Source: Methylocystis sp.
GTDB taxonomy: Bacteria > Pseudomonadota > Alphaproteobacteria > Rhizobiales > Beijerinckiaceae
Reading direction: 5' to 3'
NCBI GenBank assembly: GCA_020252485.1
Contig: JADCCX010000008.1
Span: 62,001-126,000, forward strand
DNA: 64,000 nt
In this document: positions 1-9,063 of the stretch, one piece after another
How the letters are laid out: each line of letters begins with the position of its first letter
Position numbering within the stretch: the stretch's first letter is position 1
Translations under genes and position numbers: made by a program
The notes under the pieces: model-generated
Databases searched by the model: none
What the model saw: the letters and a program-made list of their open reading frames with translations, nothing else
Told to the model about the DNA's origin: nothing

Positions 1-2
1 TC

Positions 3-437
3 ACGCGGGGCACGACGAACAAGGTCCAGATTTTTTCCGAGCCTCCGGGAGCGCAAGTGATTACTTCGCTCAACCATACCTGCACGACGCCATGCACGCT
101 CACGCTCAACCGCAAGGATGAGATCTCTGTGAAGTTCGTTCTCGCCGGCTACAAGGAAGCTATCGTCGAAGTGCGGACGCAGCTTGCAGGCACTGGCGCC
201 CTCGGCGTTGCCGGCAACGCCCTTGTTGGCGGCGTCATCGGCGTTGGCGTAGACGTTGCCACGGGTTCGGCGCTCGAACACATCCCCAATCCTGTCCAGG
301 TGACGCTGGAAAAAGCGGACCTCCCTTCCCGCTCCTCGTCGCAGCGCAGGCTGCGCGGGCGTTCTTCGGAACCGGCCGCTGACGCCGCCCCGGCGAATGA
401 AATCACGCCGCCGCCGCCGCCCGCGCCCAAGTCCTGA
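3..437 (+). CDS. PEGA-like lipoprotein, C-terminal part (5' end outside window)
   Basis: The frame is open from the left edge to a TGA at 435-437, so only the last 144 residues are visible and the true start lies upstream. The visible part reads VQIFSEPPGAQV, then paired cysteines (C..TPCTLTL) and GYKEAIVEV. This is the pattern of a PEGA-type surface domain, a short beta repeat seen in many alphaproteobacterial envelope lipoproteins. A glycine-rich stretch (GNALVGGVIGVGVDVATGSA) follows, resembling a membrane-associated loop. The tail is charged and ends in proline runs. Function is unknown. A GTG at 57 is in frame but is not needed as a start. Confidence 0.6.
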   Translation, partial: TRGTTNKVQIFSEPPGAQVITSLNHTCTTPCTLTLNRKDEISVKFVLAGYKEAIVEVRTQLAGTGALGVAGNALVGGVIGVGVDVATGSALEHIPNPVQVTLEKADLPSRSSSQRRLRGRSSEPAADAAPANEITPPPPPAPKS

Positions 438-562
438 GTGCAAGTCCTGATCGCGAGCGGGAGGAAACATATTTTGGCCAAGCTTTGTGAATGAGTCTCG
501 TTTGATTCCAGCGACGCGATCCCGCCCGATTCTCTGAAGGCGGCGGAAGGCAGGAGTGGAGA

Positions 563-955
563 ATGTTGTTTCGACTGGCCGTTGCCGCAGCGCTGGCCTT
601 GCCCCTTCCCGCCATGGCGCAGGCCACCGCCGAGGCGCTGGCGGGCGAATGGCGCGTTTTCGAGATGGCCGACCAGGCGATCGCTCCGGCGGAGGAGGCG
701 ACGCTCGCCTTCGCGGATGGGCGTGTTGCCGGAAAATCCTTCTGCAACCGCTATTTCGCAAGCTTCAAGGCGAGCCCGACCGGCTTTTCGACGACGCAGG
801 CCGGCTCGACGATGATGGCCTGCCCCGAGCCGCAGATGGCGCTGGAGCGGACGTTCCTCGATCTGCTCCTGAAAGCGGCCGCTGCGGAAACGGCAGACGG
901 CGTGCTGACGCTGAAGGCAGCCGACGGCCGCACCATCAAGGCGCGCCGCGTCTGA
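563..955 (+). CDS. secreted META-domain (HslJ-like) protein
   Basis: This 130-residue protein begins with a clear signal peptide (MLFRLAVAAALALPLPAMAQA), so it is probably periplasmic. The mature part matches the META/HslJ fold: a LAGEWRVFEM opening, an RVAGKSFCNRYFASF core and MMACPEPQMALERTFLDLL. The two cysteines in the last two segments are typical of the domain. HslJ-type proteins are linked to heat shock and novobiocin resistance in E. coli, but the biochemical role is unresolved. AGGAGTGGAGA precedes the ATG. The gene lies about 100 bp upstream of ruvB on the same strand. Confidence 0.75.
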   Translation: MLFRLAVAAALALPLPAMAQATAEALAGEWRVFEMADQAIAPAEEATLAFADGRVAGKSFCNRYFASFKASPTGFSTTQAGSTMMACPEPQMALERTFLDLLLKAAAAETADGVLTLKAADGRTIKARRV

Positions 956-1052
956 TCCTTTCGGCATCGGGTGACGGGGACAGGCGCTTTGCGCCGCACC
1001 CTCCCCGCGTGTATGCCGATGAGGCGGAATCACCCGCCGGAAACGCTGCCCT

Positions 1053-2096
1053 TTGTCCACGCCCCGCATCATTTCCGGCGAACGCCGCGACGAAGACCTG
1101 ATGGAGGCCTCGATCCGCCCGCAGGTGCTGGCGGATTTCGTGGGCCAGCAGCAGGCGCGGGAGAACCTCTCGGTCTATATCGAGGCGGCGCGCAGGCGCA
1201 CCGATGCCTTGGACCATGTGCTGTTCGTCGGCCCGCCGGGGCTGGGCAAGACGACGCTGGCGCAGATCGTGGCGCGCGAACTCGGCGTCAATTTCCGCTC
1301 CACCTCCGGCCCGGTGATCGCCAAGGCGGGTGATCTTGCCGCGCAGCTCACCAATCTCGAAGAGCGCGACGTGCTGTTCATCGACGAGATCCATCGCCTG
1401 AATCCGGCTGTGGAGGAGATCCTCTATCCCGCCATGGAGGATTTCCAGCTTGATCTCATCATCGGCGAAGGCCCGGCCGCCCGCTCTGTGAAGATCGACC
1501 TGCCGCGCTTCACGCTTGTTGGGGCCACAACCCGCGCCGGCCTGTTGACGACGCCGCTGCGCGACCGGTTCGGCATCCCGATCCGGCTGCAGTTCTATAC
1601 GATCGAGGAGCTTGAGTTCATCGTGAAGCGCGGCAGCCGCGTCATGGGCCTCTCCATGTCCGAAGAAGGCGCCAACGAAATCGCCAGGCGCTCCCGCGGG
1701 ACGCCGCGCATCGCCGGGCGCCTGCTCCGGCGCGTGCGCGATGTGGCGCTTGTCGACGGCGCCGATACCGTCACCCGCGCCGTCGCCGACAAGGCGCTCA
1801 GGATGATGGATGTCGATGCGCTCGGCCTCGACCAGATGGACATGAAATACCTCATCACGATCGCCGAGAAGTTCGGCGGCGGGCCGGTGGGCGTCGAGAC
1901 CATCGCCGCCTCGCTCTCCGAAGGCCGCGACGCCATCGAGGAGATCATCGAGCCCTATCTGATGCAGCAGGGCTTCGTGCAGCGCACGCCGCGCGGCCGT
2001 CTGCTGACGGGCCACGCCTTCCGCCATCTGGGCCTGCCCGAACCGCAGCGTGACACCGCGCAGTTCGGCCTGTTCGGAGGCGATGACGGCGAATGA
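1053..2096 (+). CDS. ruvB: Holliday junction branch migration ATPase RuvB
   Basis: RuvB is the hexameric AAA+ motor that, with RuvA, drives branch migration of Holliday junctions. The 347 residues show the standard layout: an N-terminal [19 protein letters not shown], Walker [10 protein letters not shown] (about residue 64), Walker [12 protein letters not shown], sensor 1 VGATTRAG, arginine finger RDRFG, and a C-terminal winged helix ending in [18 protein letters not shown]. The start is taken at TTG 1053 because family length fits; an ATG at 1101 would shorten the protein by 16 residues. ruvC and ruvA, which normally precede ruvB, are absent. The visible upstream genes are META and PEGA-like proteins. 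Confidence 0.95.
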   Translation: MSTPRIISGERRDEDLMEASIRPQVLADFVGQQQARENLSVYIEAARRRTDALDHVLFVGPPGLGKTTLAQIVARELGVNFRSTSGPVIAKAGDLAAQLTNLEERDVLFIDEIHRLNPAVEEILYPAMEDFQLDLIIGEGPAARSVKIDLPRFTLVGATTRAGLLTTPLRDRFGIPIRLQFYTIEELEFIVKRGSRVMGLSMSEEGANEIARRSRGTPRIAGRLLRRVRDVALVDGADTVTRAVADKALRMMDVDALGLDQMDMKYLITIAEKFGGGPVGVETIAASLSEGRDAIEEIIEPYLMQQGFVQRTPRGRLLTGHAFRHLGLPEPQRDTAQFGLFGGDDGE

Positions 2097-2221
2097 ATGC
2101 CGTCCCGCGCTGACTGCGGTTCGCAGGAGCGATGGAAATGCTTGCCAATATGGTGTCTACGGTTAATTTATGCGGGAAAGAACAACACAATTGTGCGGTT
2201 GGACAAACCGGGAGGCGAGCG

Positions 2222-2764
2222 TTGCAAACTAATGCCGCAAGGACGAAATCACATCAGTTCAGCAAGCGTCGCTTGGGAGGGCATTCGGGATCAGGGGCGC
2301 TGGCTGCGCTCCTCATCGCCGTGAGCCTCGCCTCCTGTTCGACCGTCCCCGTTACCGAGGCGCCGACGACGGACCTCCCGCTCGCCGGCGGCAGTTCGCT
2401 GACCGAAGTGCCGACGAATACGCGCTCGGAACAGCTCGTCGGGCGTTGGGGCGTCGCCTCCTACCGCCAGGAAAAGGACCGGGCGCGGGTGCAGGCGCAG
2501 GCCCGGGCACAATGCAAACAGGCCCTCGTCATCGAGAAGGGGCCGACCGGCGGCGTGATGATGTATGTGGCGGACGACACGAAACTCTACGAGCTGCGGA
2601 TCAAGGGCGGTTCCGACGGCAAGACCTATCTCGGCTTCGAATCGCCGCCCGGCGATTGGCAGGACCGCGAAATTGTCACGATTTCGGACAAGGAGATGGT
2701 GATGCGGTTCGTGGACGCGGACGCCAACAACCGCTATGGCACATTCATCTATGTGCGCTGCTGA
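2222..2764 (+). CDS. putative lipoprotein, about 180 aa
   Basis: The frame is longer, but TTG at 2222 is the best start. It is preceded by GGGAGG six bases upstream, and it leaves an N-terminus of basic residues (SKRR), a hydrophobic stretch and a lipobox LASC with cysteine near residue 39. The mature part has a conserved-looking EQLVGRWGVASY segment, reminiscent of beta-barrel inhibitor/lipocalin-type envelope domains, and ends in YGTFIYVRC. No precise family is recognised. It lies between ruvB and an L,D-transpeptidase gene and could belong to an envelope group with that gene (36 bp apart). Confidence 0.65.
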   Translation: MQTNAARTKSHQFSKRRLGGHSGSGALAALLIAVSLASCSTVPVTEAPTTDLPLAGGSSLTEVPTNTRSEQLVGRWGVASYRQEKDRARVQAQARAQCKQALVIEKGPTGGVMMYVADDTKLYELRIKGGSDGKTYLGFESPPGDWQDREIVTISDKEMVMRFVDADANNRYGTFIYVRC

Positions 2765-2800
2765 CAGCCGCTCAAGCCGACCACGAAAGGGAAACCAATC

Positions 2801-3430
2801 ATGAGAACCACCCTGCAAGCCACGCTGGCGCGGACGATTTTCGCGGCCGCCGCAACTCTTTTCGCCGTCGAAGCCGTGACCGCGCAGGCCGCCTCCGATC
2901 GCGCCATGAAGGAAACGATGTCGATTGGCGATGAGCCCGGCCGCATCTCGACCGAGGAAGTGGTGATCACCGACGGGCCTTTCGCCCGTCAGGTCGTCTT
3001 CTTCCGCTCCAACGAGGAGCCGGGCACTGTCGTGATCCACACTTCGGAGCGGTTTCTGCATGTCGTGATGCCGGGCAACCGCGCGCTGCGCTACGGCATC
3101 GGAGTTGGCCGCGAGGGCTTCCAGTGGTCGGGCCTCGTCAAGATCACACGCAAGGCGGAATGGCCCGACTGGACGCCGCCGCCGGAGATGATCGTGCGTC
3201 AGCCCTATCTGCCGCGCTTCATGGCGGGCGGACCCGGCAATCCGATGGGCGCAAGGGCGCTCTATCTCGGCTCAACCGTCTACCGCATCCATGGCACCAA
3301 CCAGCCGGAAACCATCGGCCAGTCGATCTCGTCCGGCTGCTTCCGCCTGGCGAACGGGGACGTCATCGATCTTTACGAACGCGTCCCCATGGGCGCGAAA
3401 GTCGTGATCCGCCACGGAGCCACGATCTGA
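2801..3430 (+). CDS. L,D-transpeptidase (YkuD domain), secreted
   Basis: This enzyme class forms 3-3 cross-links in peptidoglycan or attaches proteins to it, using an active-site cysteine in the periplasm. The 209-residue product has a signal peptide ending around VTAQA. Its YkuD domain carries the diagnostic HGTNQP and SSGCFRL motifs, the cysteine being the predicted nucleophile. The preceding GNPMGARALYLG segment is also typical. It is a short alphaproteobacterial ErfK/YbiS type with no LysM domain. An amino-acid-binding protein gene starts 12 bp downstream with its own SD. Confidence 0.9.
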   Translation: MRTTLQATLARTIFAAAATLFAVEAVTAQAASDRAMKETMSIGDEPGRISTEEVVITDGPFARQVVFFRSNEEPGTVVIHTSERFLHVVMPGNRALRYGIGVGREGFQWSGLVKITRKAEWPDWTPPPEMIVRQPYLPRFMAGGPGNPMGARALYLGSTVYRIHGTNQPETIGQSISSGCFRLANGDVIDLYERVPMGAKVVIRHGATI

Positions 3431-3442
3431 CAGGAGACAAGA

Positions 3443-4477
3443 ATGGCCTTGAGTTTGAAGATGATCCGCCAGGCGCTGCTCGGCGGCGGGCTTGCCTGCC
3501 TTGCGCTCCTGCCGCAGGCCGCCAATGCCGGCACGCTCGACGATGTCCGCCAGCGCGGCACGCTGAATTGCGGCGTGAGCCAAGGGCTGTTCGGCTTCTC
3601 TGAAAGGAACAGCAATGGCCAGTGGTCGGGGTTCGATGTGGACTTCTGCCGCGCCGTGGCAGGGGCCATTTTCGGCGATGGGACGAAGGTGACCTTCGTT
3701 CCGCTTTCCGCCAGCGAAAGGTTCGACGCTCTCCGCGAGAAGAAGATCGACGTCCTCTCACGCAACTCGACCTGGACTTTGGACCGCGAGGCCGGCCTTG
3801 GCCTGTTATTCGCAGGCATCAACTTCCATGACGGCCAGGGCTTCCTGGTGCGCCGCGACAAGAAGGCCGTCTCGGCGCTGGAGCTCGACAAGAGCAGGGT
3901 CTGCGTCCAGCAGGGCACGACCGCAGTGGCCGGCGCGGAGGATTTCTTCCGGACGAATTCGATGACGGCCGAGATCAAGACCTTTCCCGATTCAGCGCGC
4001 ACGCTTGCCGCTTTCGAGGCGAAGGAATGCGACGTGATGACCACGGACAGCTCCGGCCTGCACGCCGAGCGCCTGAAGCTTGCGAAGCCCGGCGACGCCG
4101 TCGTGCTCCCCGACATCATCTCGAAGGAGCCGCTGGCCCCCGCCGTGCGGGCCGACGATATCGCCTGGTACACAATCGTCCGCTGGGTGAATTTCGCGCT
4201 GATCAATGCCGAGGAACTGGGCGTCACAGCGGCCAACGCCGACGAGGCCGCCCGCTCCACCAAGCCCGACGTCAAGCGCTTTGCCGGGACCGAGGGCGAA
4301 TTCGGCCGCAAGCTCGGCCTTTCTCCCGCCTGGGCGCTTCAGGCCGTGAAGGCTTCGGGCAATTACGGCGAGATCTTCGAGCGCAATGTCGGCGTCAACT
4401 CGCGCCTCGGCATCCCGCGCGGGCTCAATCAGCTCTGGCTCAACGGCGGCATCCTTTACGCGCCGCCGGTGCGCTGA
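3443..4477 (+). CDS. amino-acid ABC transporter substrate-binding protein (AapJ/BztA-like)
   Basis: A periplasmic binding protein of the general L-amino-acid family. It has a signal peptide (LALLPQAANA), then GTLDDVRQRGTLNCGVS, the usual mature N-terminus of AapJ. GFDVDFCRAVAGAIFGD and RNSTWTLDREAGLG are also family hallmarks. At 344 residues its length is normal. ACAGGAGACAAGA precedes the ATG. No permease or ATPase gene is next to it (rsh follows), unlike a complete aapJQMP locus, so it is an orphan binding protein that must work with components encoded elsewhere or serve as a sensor. Confidence 0.85.
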   Translation: MALSLKMIRQALLGGGLACLALLPQAANAGTLDDVRQRGTLNCGVSQGLFGFSERNSNGQWSGFDVDFCRAVAGAIFGDGTKVTFVPLSASERFDALREKKIDVLSRNSTWTLDREAGLGLLFAGINFHDGQGFLVRRDKKAVSALELDKSRVCVQQGTTAVAGAEDFFRTNSMTAEIKTFPDSARTLAAFEAKECDVMTTDSSGLHAERLKLAKPGDAVVLPDIISKEPLAPAVRADDIAWYTIVRWVNFALINAEELGVTAANADEAARSTKPDVKRFAGTEGEFGRKLGLSPAWALQAVKASGNYGEIFERNVGVNSRLGIPRGLNQLWLNGGILYAPPVR

Positions 4478-4482
4478 GGCGA

Positions 4483-4521
4483 TTTCACCCTCCCGCCGGC
4501 CCAAAATCGCCCAGGGTGAAA
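4483..4521. repeat. 9-bp perfect inverted repeat between binding-protein gene and rsh
   Basis: TTTCACCCT at 4483-4491 and AGGGTGAAA at 4513-4521 are exact reverse complements separated by 21 bases. It starts 6 bp after the stop of the amino-acid-binding protein gene and ends 80 bp before the rsh start. No T-run follows, so a standard intrinsic terminator is not evident. An operator or an mRNA-end structure is possible. Confidence 0.5.
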
Positions 4522-4600
4522 CCCAAGGCTTGCGGCGGCCTTCCCGCCGCGCCTATTGTCGTTGCATGCAAGCACCAGCGCGTGGGAGCGTCGCCTCCCG

Positions 4601-6799
4601 ATGATGCGGCAATATGATCTCGTCGAACGGGTGAAGCGCTACAATCCGGGCACGGACGAGGCGCTGCTCAACCGCGCCTATGTCTATGCGATGAAGGCGC
4701 ATGGCAACCAGAAGCGGGCCTCGGGCGATCCCTATTTCGCCCATCCGCTGGAAGTCGCCGCCATCCTCACCGATCTGAAGCTCGATGACGCCACCATCGT
4801 CGCAGCCGTCCTGCACGACACCATCGAGGATACCGAGGCCACGCGCGAGGAGATCGACCGGATCTTCGGCGCGGAAATCGGCCAGCTTGTGGACGGGCTG
4901 ACGAAGATCAAGAAGCTCGATCTTGTATCGAAGAAAGCCGCACAGGCCGAAAACCTCCGCAAGCTGCTGATCGCGATTTCGTCCGATGTGCGCGTGCTGC
5001 TGGTGAAGCTCGCGGACCGGCTGCATAACATGCGGACGCTGCATTACGTGCCGCCCAGCAAACGCGCCCGCATCTCAGAGGAAACGCTCGATATCTATGC
5101 GCCGCTGGCCGGCCGCATGGGCATGCAGGAGGTGCGCGACGAGCTGGAGGATCTGTCGTTCCGCCATCTGATGCCGGATGCGCATCAGATGGTGAAGGCG
5201 AAGCTCTCGGAACTGGGCGAGAAGAACAAGGGGCTGATCGAGAAGATCGAGCAGGAGCTTGTCGCGAAGCTGCAGGCGCAAGGCCTGAAGGCCGATGTGA
5301 AAGGACGGCAGAAGACCGCCTATTCCGTGTGGAAGAAGATGGAGCGCAAGTCGATCGGCTTCGAGCAGCTCTCTGATATCTTCGGCTTCCGCGTGCTGGT
5401 AAACACAATCCCCGAATGCTACCGGGTTCTCGGCGCCGTGCATGTCGTCTGGCCGATGGTGCCGGGCCGCTTCAAGGATTACATCTCGACGCCGAAGCAG
5501 AACGACTACCGCTCGCTCCATACGACAGTCATCGGACCCGGCCGGCAGCGGGTGGAACTGCAGATCCGCACCTGGGAGATGCACCAGATCGACGAATTCG
5601 GGATCGCAGCGCATGCCATTTACAAGGATGGGCTCGAGTTCCGGCCCGAAGGCGGAGCCGCGGAATCGAATGCCTATCAATGGCTGCGCAAGACGATCGA
5701 CGCGCTTTCCGAGGGCGACAGCCCCGAAGAGTTCCTGGAGCATACCAAGCTCGAACTCTTCCACGATCAGGTGTTCTGCTTCACGCCGAAGGGCGCGCTG
5801 ATCGCCCTGCCGCGGGGCGCAACGCCGATCGACTTCGCCTATGCGCTGCACAGCGCCATCGGCAACGAGGCCGTGGGATGCCGCGTCAATGGCCGGAGCG
5901 CGCCCCTGCTTTCAGAGCTTCAGAACGGCGATCAGGTGGAGATTATCCGGGCTCCAGGCCAGACGCCGCCGGCGGCCTGGGAAACGGCGGTCGTCACCGG
6001 CAAGGCCAGGGCCGACATCCGGCGGGCGACCCGCGCCGCTGTCAAGGCGCAATATACGGGCCTTGGACGCCAGATCCTCGAACGGGCCTTCGCCAGAGCC
6101 GGCAAACCCTGCAGCGACGCCAAGCTGAAGGCGGCCCTGCCAAGATTGGCGCGCAGCAGCGTCGATGATGTCCTTTCTGCGGTGGGACGCGGCGAAATGG
6201 TGTCCTCGGACGTGGTCAAGGCCGTCTACCCGGACTTCAGGGAGGAACAGAACGCGGGTCCCGGAAGCGATGGCAAAGGGGGCTGGTTCGAGCTGAAACA
6301 GGGGGAAAACCTCAAGTTCAAGGTGCCGGATCGGCGTGACCCCGAGGCCTCAATCCCTATTCGCGGCCTGCAGGGCGATCTGCCCGTAAGCTTCGCCCCC
6401 AACGGCGGCGCCGTGCCGGGCGATCGGATTGTGGGAATCCTCAATCCCGGCGAAGGGATCACCATCTATCCGATCCAGTCCGCCGGGCTCTCCGTCTTCG
6501 ATGATCAGCCGGAGCGGTGGCTCGATGTCCGGTGGGACATCGACGAAGCCAGGAAAAGCCGCTTCCCGGCTCAGATCACCGTGTCGGTCATCAACGAGCC
6601 AGGCGCGCTCGCCGATATCGCCAAGGTGATCGGCGACAGCGACGGCAATATCGACAACATCGTCATGACATCGAAATCCAACGATTTCCGCGAGATGATG
6701 ATCGATCTCGAGGTCTGGGATCTCAAGCACCTCAGCGCGGTGATCGCCGAACTCAAGGCGAAGCCCATCGTTTCGAGCGTGACGCGCGTCAACGGGTAA
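4601..6799 (+). CDS. rsh: bifunctional (p)ppGpp synthetase/hydrolase Rsh
   Basis: A long RelA/SpoT homologue, the usual single enzyme in Rhizobiales that makes and degrades (p)ppGpp. Order of domains: HD hydrolase (HPLEVAAILTD, VLHDTIEDTEA, about residues 45-95), synthetase (FGFRVLVNTIPECYRVLG, KDYISTPKQNDYRSLHT, EFGIAAHAIYK), TGS (VFCFTPKGALIALPRGATP) and a C-terminal ACT domain (ITVSVINEPGALADIAKVI). Both catalytic domains look intact. The ATG at 4601 (MMRQYDLVERV) is chosen over an in-frame TTG at 4556 because rhizobial homologues begin this way. This gives 732 residues. rpoZ, a frequent upstream neighbour, is absent. Confidence 0.95.
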   Translation: MMRQYDLVERVKRYNPGTDEALLNRAYVYAMKAHGNQKRASGDPYFAHPLEVAAILTDLKLDDATIVAAVLHDTIEDTEATREEIDRIFGAEIGQLVDGLTKIKKLDLVSKKAAQAENLRKLLIAISSDVRVLLVKLADRLHNMRTLHYVPPSKRARISEETLDIYAPLAGRMGMQEVRDELEDLSFRHLMPDAHQMVKAKLSELGEKNKGLIEKIEQELVAKLQAQGLKADVKGRQKTAYSVWKKMERKSIGFEQLSDIFGFRVLVNTIPECYRVLGAVHVVWPMVPGRFKDYISTPKQNDYRSLHTTVIGPGRQRVELQIRTWEMHQIDEFGIAAHAIYKDGLEFRPEGGAAESNAYQWLRKTIDALSEGDSPEEFLEHTKLELFHDQVFCFTPKGALIALPRGATPIDFAYALHSAIGNEAVGCRVNGRSAPLLSELQNGDQVEIIRAPGQTPPAAWETAVVTGKARADIRRATRAAVKAQYTGLGRQILERAFARAGKPCSDAKLKAALPRLARSSVDDVLSAVGRGEMVSSDVVKAVYPDFREEQNAGPGSDGKGGWFELKQGENLKFKVPDRRDPEASIPIRGLQGDLPVSFAPNGGAVPGDRIVGILNPGEGITIYPIQSAGLSVFDDQPERWLDVRWDIDEARKSRFPAQITVSVINEPGALADIAKVIGDSDGNIDNIVMTSKSNDFREMMIDLEVWDLKHLSAVIAELKAKPIVSSVTRVNG

Positions 6800-6840
6800 G
6801 GCGGGGGCGCCATTTGTCCTCGGCTTGGCTTGTCGCCTTG

Positions 6841-6997
6841 CCCCTCACCCTAACCCTCTCCCCGCTCGCAAGTCGGGTGTTCCCGACTTGCGCAGACGTC
6901 GATGTCCATATCGGGCAAGCCCGATATGGGGCGCGGCGACGGGACCGCCCGACCATCTCCCTCTCCCCGTTTACGGGGAGAGGGTCGGGGTGAGGGG
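6841..6997. repeat. complex palindromic intergenic repeat (REP-like), copy 1
   Basis: An outer inverted repeat (6841-6863 against 6975-6997, 21 of 23 positions complementary) encloses two perfect hairpins: CGCAAGTCGGG/CCCGACTTGCG (6867-6892) and CCATATCGGGC/GCCCGATATGG with an AA loop (6906-6929). A third small hairpin, CTCTCCCCG/CGGGGAGAG, lies at the right edge. The same arrangement with different arm sequences recurs near 13.0 kb. The rest of the 6800-7211 gap (6998-7211) holds only the leader of the next gene; I see nothing else in it. Confidence 0.8.
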
Positions 6998-7211
6998 CAG
7001 CGCCGGGCCCGCATAACGACGCGCTTGATCCACCCGCTCATTTGACTCCTCTTTAGGCTTGGCGAGTCGCTGAAAACTGTGAATAATCTCTGCCGGGAGG
7101 CGAGACCTTTTTCGTCAATCCTTCACCTTCGACGGTCAGGGACGAAATCGGCTCAGGTCCGGACGTTGGGACTTGCCGCAATGATTGCTGTTTAGGGGAA
7201 GGGCGAAACGA

Positions 7212-9047
7212 ATGTGTCAGCCAAAACGCTGGTTATGGGGCCTGTTGCCGCTCGCGTTACTGTGGATCGCCGCGGGCCTCCTGCGTCACGATTCGATCCA
7301 GGCAGACCTCACCGCAAGATCGGTCAATGAGGCGCTGAAGGCCAAGGCGCCATGGGCCACCGCTGCCTTTGACGGACGCGATGCGACCGTGACGGGCGTT
7401 TCCCCGACGCCCGCCGCGCAGAGGGCGGCGGAAGAGGCTGTGGCTTCGGTCTTCGGCGTTCGCAGGATTGAGGACAGGACGACCGTTCTCGCCGAAGCCA
7501 AGCCCTTCATCTGGTCTGCAGCACGCGAAGCCAACAAGCTGACGCTTGGCGGTTTCGTGCCGGATGAGGCGACCAGGGCGAAGCTGATCGCCGACACGCG
7601 CGCGGCGCTGCCGAATACCGAAGTGGTCGATCAATTGCGTCTGGCGCGCGGGGTGCCGGCTGTTTTCGGCGCGGCGACGGCCTATGCGCTCGCACAGTTG
7701 GCGCGCCTCCCCGATGGCAGGGCCAGCCTCACCGACAGCGTGCTGGCCATCACCGGCACGGCGCCTTCGCTTGAGGCGTTCCAGGCGGCATCAGCGGCGG
7801 CTCTGCCGCAGGGCGTCTCCGGCTCCGTCACTGTCGGCCTGCCGGTGGTGCGTCCCTACCTCTGGCAGGCGCAGAAGGCCGGTCAGACGATCACGCTGAC
7901 CGGGCTGGCGCCTTCCGCCGAGCTCAAGGCCAGGATCGCCGAAGCCGCGAAGGCCGCTGCCCCAAACGCCGTCATTTCCGATCAGATGCGCCTCGCAGCA
8001 GGTGCACCGGCGGGGCTGGAGGCCATGGCGGCCGCAGCCTTCGGCCATCTCGCGGCGCTGACAGACGGCATCGCCAGCCTGACAGACGCCAATTACTCAC
8101 TGACCGGCTTGGCTCCCACGGGCGAGGCCGTCTCCCGTCTGACAGCAACGGTTCGCGCTCTGCCTGCCGGCTTCGCGCTCGCCCGTCAGGATGTAACCTC
8201 CCCTGTGATCAGCCCCTATACATGGTCCGCCGTGCGCAACGGCATCGCCATAACCCTTTCGGGCTTCGTTCCCGATGAGGCGACCCGCGCGGCCACGGTG
8301 ACCGCCGCACGCGCCATTGCGCCCGATGCGCTGGTGACCGATCAGCAATCTTTGGGCGCTGGCGCGCCGAACGGCTTTGGCGGCATGGCGGCCTATGCCA
8401 TCGGGCAGTTGACACGACTGACGGGCGGCACGGCCGGTCTGTCGAACAGCGCCTACACCATCACCGGCGCCGCGCCGTCGACCCTTGTGCGCGAGGAGGT
8501 GGTCGCCGCCACAGCGCGTCTGCCAGCCGGTTACACATTGGCCCGTCAGGAGATCACGGCGCCTGCTCCGCCGCCTCCACCGCCTGTGGTTGTTGTCACC
8601 CCGCCTCCGCCGGTTGCCGTGGCGCCGCCTGCCCCGCCGCCATTGCCGCTGGTCCCGCTTCCGGCGACTGCGGCGCCTCCCGGGACGGTTGAATCGTGCC
8701 AGGAACAGTTCAATGCCCTGCTCGATGAGCCGATCCTGTTCGATACGGACAAGGAGACGATCCGCCCGGTCTCCTATCTGTTGCTTGGCAGGCTTGCCGG
8801 TGTCGCCAAGACCTGCCTCACCTACACGATCGAGATCAGCGCCCACACCGACGCGGACGGGACCACAGCCTATAACGTCGACCTGTCGGAACGGCGCGCC
8901 CAGGCGGTGGTCGAATTCCTCGTCCGCGAAGGCGTGGCGGGAACCAACCTCAAGGCCGTGGGCTATGGTGAAACGAAGCCCATCGCCCCCAACGATACGC
9001 CTGAAAACAAGCAGAAGAATCGTCGCGTTGAGTTCACGGTGAAGTAA
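7212..9047 (+). CDS. OmpA-family envelope protein with BON-like repeats
   Basis: The ATG at 7212 follows GGGGAAGGGCGAAACGA and gives 611 residues; an upstream in-frame TTG (7185) has no better signal. Layout: an N-terminal membrane anchor (LLPLALLWIAAGLL), a BON-like segment, then three ~150-residue repeats each opening with P-[FY]-x-W-x-A and containing a D-Q-x-x-L-x-x-G-x-P motif. A proline-rich linker follows, then a C-terminal OmpA-like peptidoglycan-binding domain (ILFDTDKETIRP, SAHTDADGTTAYN, LSERRAQAVVEFL, NRRVEFTV). The protein is predicted to tether the inner membrane to peptidoglycan. The next gene, 16 bp downstream, carries another copy of the same repeat. Confidence 0.8.
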   Translation: MCQPKRWLWGLLPLALLWIAAGLLRHDSIQADLTARSVNEALKAKAPWATAAFDGRDATVTGVSPTPAAQRAAEEAVASVFGVRRIEDRTTVLAEAKPFIWSAAREANKLTLGGFVPDEATRAKLIADTRAALPNTEVVDQLRLARGVPAVFGAATAYALAQLARLPDGRASLTDSVLAITGTAPSLEAFQAASAAALPQGVSGSVTVGLPVVRPYLWQAQKAGQTITLTGLAPSAELKARIAEAAKAAAPNAVISDQMRLAAGAPAGLEAMAAAAFGHLAALTDGIASLTDANYSLTGLAPTGEAVSRLTATVRALPAGFALARQDVTSPVISPYTWSAVRNGIAITLSGFVPDEATRAATVTAARAIAPDALVTDQQSLGAGAPNGFGGMAAYAIGQLTRLTGGTAGLSNSAYTITGAAPSTLVREEVVAATARLPAGYTLARQEITAPAPPPPPPVVVVTPPPPVAVAPPAPPPLPLVPLPATAAPPGTVESCQEQFNALLDEPILFDTDKETIRPVSYLLLGRLAGVAKTCLTYTIEISAHTDADGTTAYNVDLSERRAQAVVEFLVREGVAGTNLKAVGYGETKPIAPNDTPENKQKNRRVEFTVK

Positions 9048-9063
9048 GCGAGGGAATGACATC

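Noticed and set aside
936-2027. 363-codon open frame on the minus strand
   Set aside because: It is antisense to ruvB; the translation is rich in His, Arg, Asp and Gly without motifs, an effect of GC-rich third codon positions.
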